Shown: positions 40,556 to 49,566 of the stretch, one piece after another | Layout: every line of letters begins with the position of its first letter | Position numbering within the stretch: position 1 is the stretch's first letter | From: Parabacteroides bouchesdurhonensis | GTDB lineage: Bacteria; Bacteroidota; Bacteroidia; Bacteroidales; Tannerellaceae | Assembly: GCF_900186615.1 (NCBI RefSeq) | Contig: NZ_LT896588.1 | Location: forward strand, 196,425 to 260,424 | DNA: 64,000 bases | Direction of reading: 5' to 3' | Notes under the pieces: generated by a model | Database searches by the model: none | The model's input: the letters and a program-made list of their open reading frames with translations, nothing else | What the model was told of the DNA's origin: nothing | Made by a program: the position numbers and the translations under genes

Positions 40556-41857
40556 TCAACCGAACAAAATCTTAAATCTTGTCAGCCCGTCCGAACAGGT
40601 TCGTAAAGAAAATGTACAATTATGTTTGAGCAACACTTCGCGAATGAAAATAAGACCAATACCTTGTCCGTTAGGTTTCGTAGAAAAGAAAGGACTGAAC
40701 AGTTTCGCTTCTGTCTCCTTATCTATTCCTTTGCCGGTATCAGCTATTTCAAGGCACACAGGGGAATTGGACGTGCGAATATGGATTTCACCATCTTGTT
40801 CTATCGATTCTGCAGCGTTCTTTATGATGTTGACCAGAACTTGTTCAAAAAGGGATGAATCGAGTTCAGCTACCGGAGAGACCTCTGCCAACTCCATGAC
40901 GAGGCGTATATTACGGTTTTGGCACACCATTTCCATAAAACGTTTACAGGAACCAACTACTCCGTTTAATTCTACCGGCTGCAACTGAGGTTCCGGGATG
41001 CGCACCACGTCTGCAAAATTGGTTATAAAGCGACTTAAACTATAGCAACGATCCATAGAGACCTGCAAAACCTCACAAACATCTGCCATATTATCCGCTT
41101 CACTGAAAGCCGACTGTAATGTATCTAAAGTGGATGTAATACCGGCCGTGGTATTATTCACCTCATGAGCTATCATACGGATCACCTTTTCATACGCTTT
41201 CTTTTCCGCTTTAAACACTTCCTGTGTAAGTGTCTCAATCAAATAAAATGGATGATGGAATCCTCTGTCTACAAATGACGAATGAGTACATTTATAAATA
41301 TTGGCATCGTTTAACCGGACGGTTTGGGAATCGTATAACGGAATCTGCAATAGCTCGGCAGCCAACGGAGTATCTATTTCCGACAATTGTTTTCCTACTA
41401 CTTCTGACGCAGCGTAAGCACCGAACATCTTACAAGCAGCAGGATTTGCAGATAACACCTCCCGGTCCAGATTTAATATAACAACTCCCATAGGGGAAGC
41501 ATTAATCAGCAGATCGAGGAAATGGTTTTGCTCACGAAGATGCAGCCGTTCGTTCTTTAACTGCTCCATCATCTTATTGAAGACATCCACCACACGGTCG
41601 GCTTCGGTCTGCCCTACCCGGCTCAACCGCGAGCTGAAATCTTGTTCCTTCAATAACTCCATGCCGTTTCCTATCGTATGCAATGGTTTGATAATGCGAC
41701 GATAGAAAACAAACATATATATAACCGTCAGGAGTACCAGACCTTCTACAACAAAGAACAAATAGCCGGAATAAAGAAAAAGGACGTAATAGGTGAGTAT
41801 CGCTAATATTGTCAGCAATAATACGGTAAATCCCCAAAACAATCCCTTTACTCTCAT
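40556..41857 (-). CDS. Membrane sensor histidine kinase of the NtrB/AtoS-like type
   Basis: 433 residues. Two close transmembrane helices (about 8-25 and 30-50), a HAMP-like region (about 52-105), a PAS domain (LLINASPMGVVILNLDREVL, about 112-131), the phosphoacceptor in MIAHEVNNTTAG (about 228), N-box NIIKNAAESI (about 342), and G boxes DTGKGID and GQGIGLIF. There is almost no periplasmic loop, so it probably senses something in or near the membrane. It lies 14 nt after the NtrC-family regulator, in the TolC operon. Confidence 0.92.
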   Translation of the reverse strand: MRVKGLFWGFTVLLLTILAILTYYVLFLYSGYLFFVVEGLVLLTVIYMFVFYRRIIKPLHTIGNGMELLKEQDFSSRLSRVGQTEADRVVDVFNKMMEQLKNERLHLREQNHFLDLLINASPMGVVILNLDREVLSANPAACKMFGAYAASEVVGKQLSEIDTPLAAELLQIPLYDSQTVRLNDANIYKCTHSSFVDRGFHHPFYLIETLTQEVFKAEKKAYEKVIRMIAHEVNNTTAGITSTLDTLQSAFSEADNMADVCEVLQVSMDRCYSLSRFITNFADVVRIPEPQLQPVELNGVVGSCKRFMEMVCQNRNIRLVMELAEVSPVAELDSSLFEQVLVNIIKNAAESIEQDGEIHIRTSNSPVCLEIADTGKGIDKETEAKLFSPFFSTKPNGQGIGLIFIREVLLKHNCTFSLRTCSDGLTRFKILFG

Positions 41858-41871
41858 TATGCCATCTTTAC

Positions 41872-43242
41872 TTATTTATCGACAGGAATATCGTATTTCT
41901 CTAACCTCCGGTACAAGGCAGCCCGGCTGATGCCTAAAGCTGTTGCCACATGAGAAAGATTACCATTATGTGTTTCCAATGCCCGAAGGATAGTTTGCTT
42001 TTCCAGTTCATCCAGAGTAAGACCTTCAAAGGAAGCCGGCATAGGACGCTTCATTTCTCCGGCATTGTGGCATTGCCCTTCAAAGTCGGACACCTCCAAC
42101 ACCTGTTTACCAGACACCAACATAGTACGTTCTACCAGATTTTTGAGTTCACGGATATTACCCGGATATGGCAATCGTTGTAAATAAGCTAAGGCTTCCG
42201 ATGAGAACTGAACTTTTGCCAAACCGTTTACCTCCGCCTGCTTATCCGCAAAATAACGGGCTAGCAAAGGTATATCTTCCCTGCGTTCGCGCAAAGCCGG
42301 CAGATGGATTGTTATCAGGTTTATGCGATAGAAGAGATCTTCCCTGAATGTACGTGCCGCTACCATTTCCTGCAAATTACAATTGGTAGCGCTCACTACA
42401 CGTACATCTACTTTATGGGGACGGCTGTCGCCCAACACCTCAAATGTCTGATCTTGCAGCACGCGAAGCAGTTTTACCTGACATGACAGTTCAAGGTCTC
42501 CTATTTCATCCAGGAAAACAGTACCTTTATTCGCCATTTCAAAGCGTCCTACACGGTCGATATAGGCATCGGTAAAAGCGCCTTTCTTATGCCCGAACAT
42601 TTCGCTTTCAAACAAACTTTGTGAAAGACCACCCAGGTTGACCTTTACAAACGCTTCCTTTTCACGAGGGCTATTGGCGTGGATCGCTTCGGCAATCAGC
42701 TCTTTGCCGGTGCCGCTTTCTCCGGTAATCAACACAGAAGCATTCGTCGGAGCAATGCGGGAAACCGTTCCCAACACGTCCATCAACACAGCACTTTGTC
42801 CTATTATCTTATCGAAGTGGAATTTGTTATCGGCATCCGTACGGTTAAGCGGCTCATTCTTTTCGGCCTTCTGTTCGCTCAATTCCAATGCCGTATTAAT
42901 GGATTTCAAAAGTACAAGGTTATTCCATGGCTTCGTAATAAAGTCGAAAGCTCCGGCTTGCATACCTTGCACAGCCAGAGAGATAGACCCCCAGGCCGTC
43001 ATCAGTATCACCGGAACATCAGGACGGAAGATCTTTACCTGCCTCAGTAGCTGGATTCCCTCCTCGCCTGTCGTAGTCATGGTAAAATTCATATCCATCA
43101 TTATAAGCCGGGGCGCAACAGCACGAACCACTTCCAGCGCCTCTTTAGGGCCGGGAACGGCTTCCGTTTCATAACCTGCACGCTTCAATAAAAAAGTGAG
43201 TGAAGAACGTACAACGGCGTCATCATCTATAATTAATATCAT
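41872..43242 (-). CDS. Sigma-54-dependent response regulator (NtrC family)
   Basis: 456 residues from the ATG at 43242 (MILIIDDD). Receiver domain with phospho-accepting Asp50 in IMMDMNF. The AAA+ domain has Walker A GESGTGKE (174-181), the sigma-54 contact loop as GAFTDA (221-226; the classic form is GAFTGA) and VFLDEIGDLE Walker B. The C-terminal Fis-type helix-turn-helix is LSHVATALGISRAALYRRLE. It should activate -24/-12 promoters. Three such promoters with shared palindromic upstream sites occur in this window, one driving its own operon. Confidence 0.95.
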   Translation of the reverse strand: MILIIDDDAVVRSSLTFLLKRAGYETEAVPGPKEALEVVRAVAPRLIMMDMNFTMTTTGEEGIQLLRQVKIFRPDVPVILMTAWGSISLAVQGMQAGAFDFITKPWNNLVLLKSINTALELSEQKAEKNEPLNRTDADNKFHFDKIIGQSAVLMDVLGTVSRIAPTNASVLITGESGTGKELIAEAIHANSPREKEAFVKVNLGGLSQSLFESEMFGHKKGAFTDAYIDRVGRFEMANKGTVFLDEIGDLELSCQVKLLRVLQDQTFEVLGDSRPHKVDVRVVSATNCNLQEMVAARTFREDLFYRINLITIHLPALRERREDIPLLARYFADKQAEVNGLAKVQFSSEALAYLQRLPYPGNIRELKNLVERTMLVSGKQVLEVSDFEGQCHNAGEMKRPMPASFEGLTLDELEKQTILRALETHNGNLSHVATALGISRAALYRRLEKYDIPVDK

Positions 43243-43293
43243 AAACCCTTCTGTATTTGAAGACAAAGGTAGTTTTTAATTATCAAAAGTATA

Positions 43294-44778
43294 TTATCTC
43301 CTGACTATTTCCTCGAAGTCGGCATCCAGATTGTGATTGTTAATAAAGTCGTACAACGTCATGCTGCGGATGTTGTAGAAATAATACCAATAACTATATA
43401 ATTCTTGAATATGTTTCTGGCGTGCGTTGTCTTTAGAGTTCTGGGCATCATTCAAATCAAGAATATCTATCTTACCGATCATGAAGGTTTCTATCGAAGT
43501 CTTATACCGCTTGCCTGCCAACGTATCCACTTCCGCCGCAATCTCAAGCTGGGCAGCCTGGTTATTGAAGTTCTCCACCAGCAGAAACACATTCTGATTG
43601 AAGTTCATTTGTTCCTGACGGGTTTTGGATAATACAACTTCACGATTCGATTCGGCTACTTTAACCTTCCCTTTCCGCTTTCCCCAGTCCAGGATTGGAA
43701 TAGTCAGCCCCACTTCTACAATCTGGTTGTCTTTTAAATGGTTATAGGCAGCCCCCATCGTATGGTCTTTGCCGGTATATCCTACAGAAGCAAAGAGGTT
43801 AATGCTGCGGCGGTTTCCTTTGGCGGTTGCTACATCATAATCGGCTTCCAGTTGGCGGCGAAGAATATTCTTTGCCAGCGAGTTGTTTTCCTGAGCCTTT
43901 GCCAACACCTCCTGATAATCCATCCGCACACCCGGTACAGTCTCCGGCACTACGGGAACAATCACATCCTGTTCACTCATTCCCAAAAAGGAACGAAGCT
44001 GGAACATATTTGCATTGAAGTTAGACTGTGCCTCAGTCAGCAACCCTTTAGCCTGTAACGCGGATTGTTTCAGACGCAACAACTCGCTTTCAGAAATATG
44101 CCCTATCTTACGCTTCGCCACAGCAATATCATACAGCTTGTTGGCATTTTCCAGGTTCTGCTGTGCAATGTGCAAGTTCTCCTGAGCAAGTAAGAGGTTG
44201 AAGAAGTTGTTGATTGTAGTAAGCGTGACGTTCTCCACACTTTCAATATAAGAGGCTTTCGCTTCCTGATAGCGCACCGGTTCGATACGGCGTTTCCATT
44301 TCTGGTCGTTCACTCCAAAGATTGGTTGGGTCAACGTTAAGCCGACAGGTACACTCATATACTCGTTATAAGCTCCCGTCCCCAGCTGACGGGTAAAATC
44401 AAGAGATGTATTCAACGCTATTTTACCACCTGTCAATGCTATATTCTGTTCGATAGAAAGCTCTCCCGTCAGTCCCAAAGCATTATCCTGCACATACGTA
44501 TATGCACCGTCGGACTGCTGGTATTTACTGTATTTCTTATTATATGAAGGTAATGTACCGGCAAACACTACTTCCGGAAGCTGGTCGGCACGATGCGTAC
44601 GATATTCCCAATAAGCGGTACGCAATTCATTCAAAGCCACGGTAGCATCTACAGACTGCATCTGTGCAATCGTGATGGCCTCCTTTAGTGTAAGCTGTAC
44701 CCTGTGTGTATTATCTTCCGCCCGCAAGCAGTTTGAGGTAATCAATAAGCAGGCTATAGCAATATAGAACTTCTTCAT
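43294..44778 (-). CDS. TolC-family outer-membrane channel protein
   Basis: 494 residues from the ATG at 44778 (MKKFYIAIACLLITSNCLRA signal peptide). Two OEP repeats with long amphipathic helices are visible (VQLTLKEAITIAQMQSVDA near 27, and DYDVATAKGNRRSINLFASV near 316). An ATG at 44802 is in frame but lies too close to the sigma-54 promoter at 44806-44820 to be used. It lies 51 nt before the regulator gene. It is probably the outer-membrane partner of the HlyD/FtsX exporter, inferred from shared promoter architecture. Confidence 0.9.
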   Translation of the reverse strand: MKKFYIAIACLLITSNCLRAEDNTHRVQLTLKEAITIAQMQSVDATVALNELRTAYWEYRTHRADQLPEVVFAGTLPSYNKKYSKYQQSDGAYTYVQDNALGLTGELSIEQNIALTGGKIALNTSLDFTRQLGTGAYNEYMSVPVGLTLTQPIFGVNDQKWKRRIEPVRYQEAKASYIESVENVTLTTINNFFNLLLAQENLHIAQQNLENANKLYDIAVAKRKIGHISESELLRLKQSALQAKGLLTEAQSNFNANMFQLRSFLGMSEQDVIVPVVPETVPGVRMDYQEVLAKAQENNSLAKNILRRQLEADYDVATAKGNRRSINLFASVGYTGKDHTMGAAYNHLKDNQIVEVGLTIPILDWGKRKGKVKVAESNREVVLSKTRQEQMNFNQNVFLLVENFNNQAAQLEIAAEVDTLAGKRYKTSIETFMIGKIDILDLNDAQNSKDNARQKHIQELYSYWYYFYNIRSMTLYDFINNHNLDADFEEIVRR

Positions 44779-44805
44779 CCTGTATCTGTTTTTGACACGC
44801 ACAGG

Positions 44806-44820
44806 GCAAAAGCCATGCCA
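44806..44820 (-). promoter_or_regulatory. Sigma-54 (-24/-12) promoter of the TolC-regulator-kinase operon
   Basis: Reads TGGCATGGCTTTTGC on the minus strand, against the consensus TGGCACnnnnnTTGC: GG and GC are exactly 12 nt apart. Transcription would start about 44794, 16 nt before the TolC start codon. The 16-mer CCATGCCAAAAACGTA (plus strand, 44813-44828) is identical at the HlyD promoter. Confidence 0.88.
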
Positions 44821-44864
44821 AAAACGTACTTTACTGATAATCTGAAATGTATCAAACCCGGCAA

Positions 44865-44899
44865 TGTCCGTTTCCGAACACTCTGTCCGTTTTTGAAAT
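44865..44899 (-). promoter_or_regulatory. Upstream activator sites of the TolC operon
   Basis: Site 1, TGTCCGTTTCCGAACA (44865-44880), is a 6-4-6 palindrome 44 nt upstream of the -24 box. Site 2, TGTCCGTTTTTGAAAT (44884-44899), is a weaker copy 19 nt further up. The same pair arrangement occurs at 62401-62435. Confidence 0.8.
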
Positions 44900-44933
44900 C
44901 ATCCCCGATGATTTATCTTAGAATAAAGAAACA

Positions 44934-44971
44934 GTGCTGTTACTTTCCTTTTAACAGAAAAGCAACAGCAC
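44934..44971 (-). terminator. Terminator of the surface protein gene
   Basis: GTGCTGTT (44934-44941) pairs with AACAGCAC (44964-44971), with an inner CTTTTCT/AAGGAAAG stem, then TGTTTCTTTATTC on the minus strand. It lies just after the surface gene stop and separates it from the TolC operon promoter. Confidence 0.7.
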
Positions 44972-44979
44972 CATGTTTA

Positions 44980-47322
44980 TCATTTTATTACCACCTTCCG
45001 GGGCTTTCCTATTTCCGTATGCACGATATAAATACCAGCCGGAAGTCCGTCTATCCTGCTTCTGCCTGCCGGAAGCACTCCTTTATAAACAACCCCACCG
45101 GAAGCGCCTACCACACAAAGCCGGGAAGTTACAGGAAGATCTATGGAGAATGCCCCCGGTTCAGTTTCTATCCGCATGCCTCCCGGAACATCTTCAATCC
45201 CGGTTGGTAAATCATTACGATGAACGCCCGACACGATAATCCGGACATTCCCCCGTACATCCCGCAATACATACCGACCATCCGAAACACGAGGCTCAAG
45301 CTCTCTGCCATCGGAAGTAGTCACCACCGGATGCGATTGGTTGTACGCCTCATGCAATACGATATCGAAACTGAAAGAGCTTCCCTCCAATACACTGTAC
45401 ATACTATCTCTTAACACTTTACCGGAACGGACATAGCTCACACCTTCCACCTCCGGCAAACAAATATCATACCAATTGAACACGGGCGGAGACACCGGTT
45501 CATTCCCAATTCTGAACACACGCGAGGTGGTAACCGTATTACCCGCAGCATCCGTCACCATAAAGTCCAAAGTATGGCTGCCTGCCACGCCGGTATATTC
45601 ATAAGAGATCTTTGCATTATCTGCAGTCAGGCCGGTTACGTTCTCCAGCTCTATCAAACCCTCCTTTACTACATACGAAGCGATGCCGGAGAAGCCATCT
45701 TCAAGCACAAAAGCAGCCATCTTGCCACTCACAGAAGCTTCACTCACCACCGGTACCGATTTGTCTATACATATATCTATCGTATGGTCGGTTACATTGT
45801 CCCGGCGCGTCAGTTTATACTGGTATTCGTACTCACCCTCTTCAGAAATCGTGATAGCAGTACTGCTGCCTGCCGATTTCGTAACTACCCCCACACCCTC
45901 AATCGTAAAACCTTTGGGAGCTTCCAGTGTAATGTCCGAGCTATACCAGTTCTTATCGCCTGCAACAGAGGAAGGGGTTTCCTTAATCGTTACGACCAGA
46001 TCGGAAGCCTTTTTATCAATGCATTCTATTGTGGGAGAAGAAGCATCCAGCGTCAATGTATAATTGCGGGTAAGAAACGATCCGTTGTCTTTCAGTTTCA
46101 GACTTCCCATCTTAAATATACCACTGTTCGTATCCCAGCCCAATTTACCGTCAAAGTCGGGCGTTTCGCCGCTTATCGGGTTTTCGCTGCATGTATAAGT
46201 GGGGGCGTAATCGGTTTCATCTTTATAAACCACCTGCCCGGCGACCGGCGTAATGGTCAATTCTACCGGCTTAATGGTAAACTCTTTCGTAATATTATTG
46301 CCATAAAGCCTGCCGGTAGGTGTTGCAGACACAGTTACCTTTGCCGTACCGGCATGGGTGTTATCTGTGTATTCCAGCGTATAATCTGTACCTTGTGTAT
46401 AAGAAGAAACAGTTACGGCCGGAGTTAGAGGAGAACCTGTATAACTACCGGCATCGGCTATGTTTAACATCCCGTCCATCAGTTTTGTGCGTGGAGTATT
46501 TCCAGCAACAGTTCCACTAATTGTTCCCCCTTCAATACTAACAGTACCATTATTAGTAAACGTTACACCATCAGCAATTGTCAAAGTCTGCCCGTCGTTA
46601 ACCGTCAACGTAAAGCCGCTCAGAAGAGTAGCATCCGATTTCAGCGTAACGTCATTGCCATACATTCCCCCCGCACCATTTTGGTAGATAATGCCTGTAG
46701 GATTGCTTTGAAGCCCTGCTATGTGCGTACCATTACCGCCGGTGACTATGACAAAACCACCGTTAATGATCGTTGTGCTGTTGTTGCCGGTAGCTCCACC
46801 GGAACCTATTCCGCACGCATTTCCGGCTACAATCACCGTCCCCCCGTTTATTGTCACCTTGGCATTCTCATAAAACCAACCTCCAATCCCGGCATGATTC
46901 GAAGTGGGGCGTTCTACTGTTACCGCTCCGGTACTCTCTGCCGTAATAATCAGTTCTCCATCTTCATCATGGGTATGTATTCCTGATCCATTAGCCGGAT
47001 GCAACACACTATTCCCTTTCAGGGTGAGATACAATGTACCTTTATCTATGTTTATCGGGTTATCGCAACCTATGTCCAGATCCTGAATGGTGAGATACAC
47101 AGCATCGTTCTTAGTGGGCAATGAAATCGTAATAAAGTTGGAAGTCCGGTTGTTATTACCTGTAATAGTAATCATGTTGGTACTGGGAGTTTTAATTACC
47201 GCCGATTCGGTAGTAATGTCGTGCGTATCTCCGGGAGAGAGTTCTTTTGCCATACTGCTCTGCCCGGCAAGAAACAGAGAAACCATTAGCGCTACACCCT
47301 TGCCATAAAAAAAACCTTTCAT
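44980..47322 (-). CDS. Large exported surface protein with YDG/MBG-type repeats and a T9SS-like C-terminus
   Basis: 780 residues, with a signal peptide (MKGFFYGKGVALMVSLFLAG to about 25). Residues about 90-270 are a parallel-beta region with repeated INGGTVIVAGN and INGGFVIVTGG segments. MBG-like Ig modules follow (SSYTQGTDYTLEYTDNTHAG near 311), then further beta domains and a C-terminal 70-residue module ending GLPAGIYIVHTEIGKPRKVV. This is the pattern of secretion or sorting domains in Bacteroidales. Probably an outer-surface or secreted adhesin-like protein; ligand unknown. A terminator-like hairpin sits in its leader. Confidence 0.75.
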   Translation of the reverse strand: MKGFFYGKGVALMVSLFLAGQSSMAKELSPGDTHDITTESAVIKTPSTNMITITGNNNRTSNFITISLPTKNDAVYLTIQDLDIGCDNPINIDKGTLYLTLKGNSVLHPANGSGIHTHDEDGELIITAESTGAVTVERPTSNHAGIGGWFYENAKVTINGGTVIVAGNACGIGSGGATGNNSTTIINGGFVIVTGGNGTHIAGLQSNPTGIIYQNGAGGMYGNDVTLKSDATLLSGFTLTVNDGQTLTIADGVTFTNNGTVSIEGGTISGTVAGNTPRTKLMDGMLNIADAGSYTGSPLTPAVTVSSYTQGTDYTLEYTDNTHAGTAKVTVSATPTGRLYGNNITKEFTIKPVELTITPVAGQVVYKDETDYAPTYTCSENPISGETPDFDGKLGWDTNSGIFKMGSLKLKDNGSFLTRNYTLTLDASSPTIECIDKKASDLVVTIKETPSSVAGDKNWYSSDITLEAPKGFTIEGVGVVTKSAGSSTAITISEEGEYEYQYKLTRRDNVTDHTIDICIDKSVPVVSEASVSGKMAAFVLEDGFSGIASYVVKEGLIELENVTGLTADNAKISYEYTGVAGSHTLDFMVTDAAGNTVTTSRVFRIGNEPVSPPVFNWYDICLPEVEGVSYVRSGKVLRDSMYSVLEGSSFSFDIVLHEAYNQSHPVVTTSDGRELEPRVSDGRYVLRDVRGNVRIIVSGVHRNDLPTGIEDVPGGMRIETEPGAFSIDLPVTSRLCVVGASGGVVYKGVLPAGRSRIDGLPAGIYIVHTEIGKPRKVVIK

Positions 47323-47361
47323 ATAAAGTTAAGTTACTCCATGCAATCCCCCGGACATGGT

Positions 47362-47458
47362 ATAAAAAAAGAAGGACGTGGGGACTGTTGCAATATATCT
47401 GTAATGAGGCTCTCGACTGCCCGTATGACTGATATATAAACAACAAACCCACGTCCCC
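47362..47458 (-). promoter_or_regulatory. Terminator-like hairpin in the leader of the surface protein gene
   Basis: On the minus strand GGACGTGGG (47448-47456) pairs with CCCACGTCC (47374-47382), with an inner GTTG/CAAC stem, and is followed by seven U residues (47362-47369), about 40 nt before the start codon. This could be an attenuator or the end of a short upstream RNA. Confidence 0.55.
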
Positions 47459-47713
47459 ATATCCTGAACATACACAAAGGCACACGTATAAACATACGTA
47501 TGCAAGCATGGGTATATAACAAGATGGAGTACGTGAGCGTTCAGTTGCCTATTATCCAGTCATACTGAAATTGTCGAGATTTCATTACAGGATAATATCT
47601 TTAAACGCTCTTCGTATCTAAATTAAAATAGCCAGGGCAACGCTTCGCCCTGTTATGCGTGCCAAAGGTAAAAAGGTTTTATGAAATAATAAACATGCGC
47701 AGCCGTTTATTTC
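47459..47713. other. Intergenic region upstream of the surface gene and dgkA
   Basis: No gene-like ORF. It contains one small hairpin (CAGGGC 47634-47639 / GCCCTG 47648-47653). Otherwise I see nothing recognisable; the surface gene promoter should lie here but I could not place it. Confidence 0.5.
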
Positions 47714-47744
47714 TTTGCAGAGTAAAAGCGAGAAGCTATCTTTG
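47714..47744 (+). promoter_or_regulatory. Promoter of dgkA
   Basis: TTTG (47714-47717), 19 nt, TATCTTTG (47737-47744). A full match to the Bacteroidetes primary promoter. Confidence 0.75.
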
Positions 47745-47807
47745 TACCCATCAGGTTGCTTTTCCTTCAAGGGAATATAGTATAATACATAACAATGTAC
47801 AGAGAAT

Positions 47808-48185
47808 ATGAAGAGTAACGGTTTCTCATTCGGCAAGAGGCTGCAAAGCTTCAAATACGCCTTCAACGGCATACGGTTATTGATAACCAAAGAGCATAAC
47901 GCCTGGATTCATTGCTTCGCCGCCATCTGTGTAATCGCGGCCGGCTTCTGTTTCGGTCTGTCGCAAACGGAGTGGATCGCCGTGTCTATCGCCATCGGAG
48001 CGGTGCTGGCGGCAGAAGCCATCAACTCCGCCATCGAAGTCCTGGCCGACCATGTTTCCCCCGAATACAACGAAGCCATCAAACGCACCAAAGACCTTGC
48101 CGCCGGCGCAGTCCTGCTCATCGCCATCGCCGCCGCAACGGTAGGGCTCATCATCTTTATTCCGAAGATAACGAGCCTGTTTTAA
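47808..48185 (+). CDS. dgkA: Diacylglycerol/undecaprenol kinase family protein
   Basis: Small integral-membrane lipid kinase of 125 residues. The N-terminal amphipathic helix RLQSFKYAFNGIRLLITKEHN is followed by three transmembrane helices. The family motif EAINSAIEVLADHVSPEYNE carries the catalytic glutamate region (about 66-85), and the KDLAAGAVL helix follows. It recycles diacylglycerol or undecaprenol at the inner membrane. Its 3' end overlaps the convergent HepT-like gene by 29 nt. Confidence 0.92.
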   Translation: MKSNGFSFGKRLQSFKYAFNGIRLLITKEHNAWIHCFAAICVIAAGFCFGLSQTEWIAVSIAIGAVLAAEAINSAIEVLADHVSPEYNEAIKRTKDLAAGAVLLIAIAAATVGLIIFIPKITSLF

Positions 48186-48555
48186 GATCAAGTATTATCT
48201 TTTCTATCACACTAAGTAACTCCGGAATATTCACCTTTACTATGCGGAATATGATTTCTTCATCCACATTAAAATACTGATGCGCTATAATATCCCGCAA
48301 CCCCATAACACTACGCCAATTGATGGAAGGATAAGCAGAGAACAACTGCTTTTGTGTATATTTGTCAATATTCTTTATAGCCTCTCCTACAGTAACTAAC
48401 TGCATACAAATACTATCCATACGCATCATACCATCTCCGGAATGCGTAAAGTCCTCGGGACAAGATATACACGCCGACCGTTCAAGTATAACCTTTAAGG
48501 AATTATCGACTTGTAGTAACAACAAATAGACTTCTTCTTTACACATAAATTCCAT
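48157..48555 (-). CDS. HepT-like HEPN-domain protein (DUF86)
   Basis: 132 residues, all-helical HEPN fold. The RNase motif Rx4H is present as RDIIAHQYF (about 87-95). It pairs with the nucleotidyltransferase gene directly upstream, the HepT/MntA toxin-antitoxin arrangement in which the MNT partner AMPylates and silences the HEPN toxin. The start may instead be the ATG at 48546. Its tail overlaps dgkA on the opposite strand. Confidence 0.85.
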   Translation of the reverse strand: MEFMCKEEVYLLLLQVDNSLKVILERSACISCPEDFTHSGDGMMRMDSICMQLVTVGEAIKNIDKYTQKQLFSAYPSINWRSVMGLRDIIAHQYFNVDEEIIFRIVKVNIPELLSVIEKIILDLKTGSLSSE

Positions 48556-48832
48556 CCCTTTCTATATTACGTTTCAGAAGAGCGTTCATGTTTTCACGCA
48601 AACGGATTATGTCGATCTTACAATGCAGCAAGTCCTCTAATTCATATTTAATATCCAGCAGCACAAAGCCGTCCGGTTCTTTCATTTCCACACAAACATC
48701 CAAGTCACTGCCTTCCTTATGTTCGCCTCGTGCTACAGAACCGAAAATACCCAGACGGAGAATGCCATATTTGTCCGACACTTTTTCCTTATACTGTCTC
48801 AATGTATCAATATAATCTTTTGTTGTTCTCAT
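48539..48832 (-). CDS. MntA-type minimal nucleotidyltransferase antitoxin
   Basis: 97 residues. The catalytic signature GSVARGEHKEGSDLDVCVEM (about 31-50) has the GS and DxD residues of the MNT family. It overlaps the HepT-like gene by 17 nt, consistent with a two-gene toxin-antitoxin operon. Whether it is active in this cell cannot be told from sequence, although all key residues are present. Confidence 0.88.
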   Translation of the reverse strand: MRTTKDYIDTLRQYKEKVSDKYGILRLGIFGSVARGEHKEGSDLDVCVEMKEPDGFVLLDIKYELEDLLHCKIDIIRLRENMNALLKRNIERDGIYV

Positions 48833-48930
48833 ACTGAATCGTTTATTCGGTTACAAATATATGAATTCCCATGTAATATTACAGCACATTCTCCGTTCTC
48901 ATTATCATATCAACGTTTACCGGATAATAC

Positions 48931-49491
48931 ATGAAGCAATCGATCTTAGGAATATTAATGCTGTTCTTCCTCTCTCTCGGTCTGAACGCTCAGGAGCTGG
49001 AAGTAACCGGCAGCCGGAAAGCCGTACGGACATCCGGCGATGTACTGGCATTTGTAACCCCTGTTGCCAGTCTGGCTACAACGCTGGCCATGCAAGATTG
49101 GCAAGGATTGAAGCAAGGCGCACTGGCCGGCGTAACCACCATAGGCGTTACCTACGCACTAAAGTACATCGTAAAGAAAGAACGTCCGGACCATAGCGAT
49201 CGCCACTCTTTCCCCTCCATGCACACCTCGGTATCATTTACGGGAGCGGCCTTTATACAACGCCGTTACGGATGGAAATGGGGCGTACCCGCCTACCTGC
49301 TCTCCACCTACGTAGGATGGAGCCGCGTATACAGCAAGAAGCACGACTGGTGGGACGTAACGGCCGGCGCCGCCATCGGCGCAGGCAGTGCCTACCTCTT
49401 CACCCGGCCTTTTGCCAAGAAACACAGCCTGACGATCAGTCCTGTTGCCGGCAACGGACACTATGGCGTGTACGCCTCAATGAATTTCTAA
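48931..49491 (+). CDS. PAP2-family membrane phosphatase
   Basis: 186 residues, with an N-terminal signal or anchor helix (MKQSILGILMLFFLSLGLNA). The three phosphatase motifs are KYIVKKERP (K-x6-RP), SFPSMHTS (PSGH-like, with M in place of G) and SRVYSKKHDWWD (SR-x5-H-x3-D). The substrate is probably a lipid phosphate or undecaprenyl pyrophosphate, with the active site in the periplasm. Convergent with the permease cluster; a hairpin follows. Confidence 0.88.
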   Translation: MKQSILGILMLFFLSLGLNAQELEVTGSRKAVRTSGDVLAFVTPVASLATTLAMQDWQGLKQGALAGVTTIGVTYALKYIVKKERPDHSDRHSFPSMHTSVSFTGAAFIQRRYGWKWGVPAYLLSTYVGWSRVYSKKHDWWDVTAGAAIGAGSAYLFTRPFAKKHSLTISPVAGNGHYGVYASMNF

Positions 49492-49497
49492 CACCAC

Positions 49498-49532
49498 GCA
49501 GCCCGGACATGTATCACTACAACCCGGGCTGC
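49498..49532. terminator. Hairpin between the convergent PAP2 and permease genes
   Basis: GCAGCCCGG (49498-49506) and CCGGGCTGC (49524-49532) with a 17-nt loop. T-poor on both sides, so a weak terminator. Confidence 0.5.
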
Positions 49533-49566
49533 CTCTATTAATTATTTACAAAAAAACTCTCCATAC

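Noticed and set aside
47618-47890. 90-codon minus-strand frame overlapping the dgkA start
   Set aside because: It overlaps the dgkA promoter and start in antisense and shows no domain.
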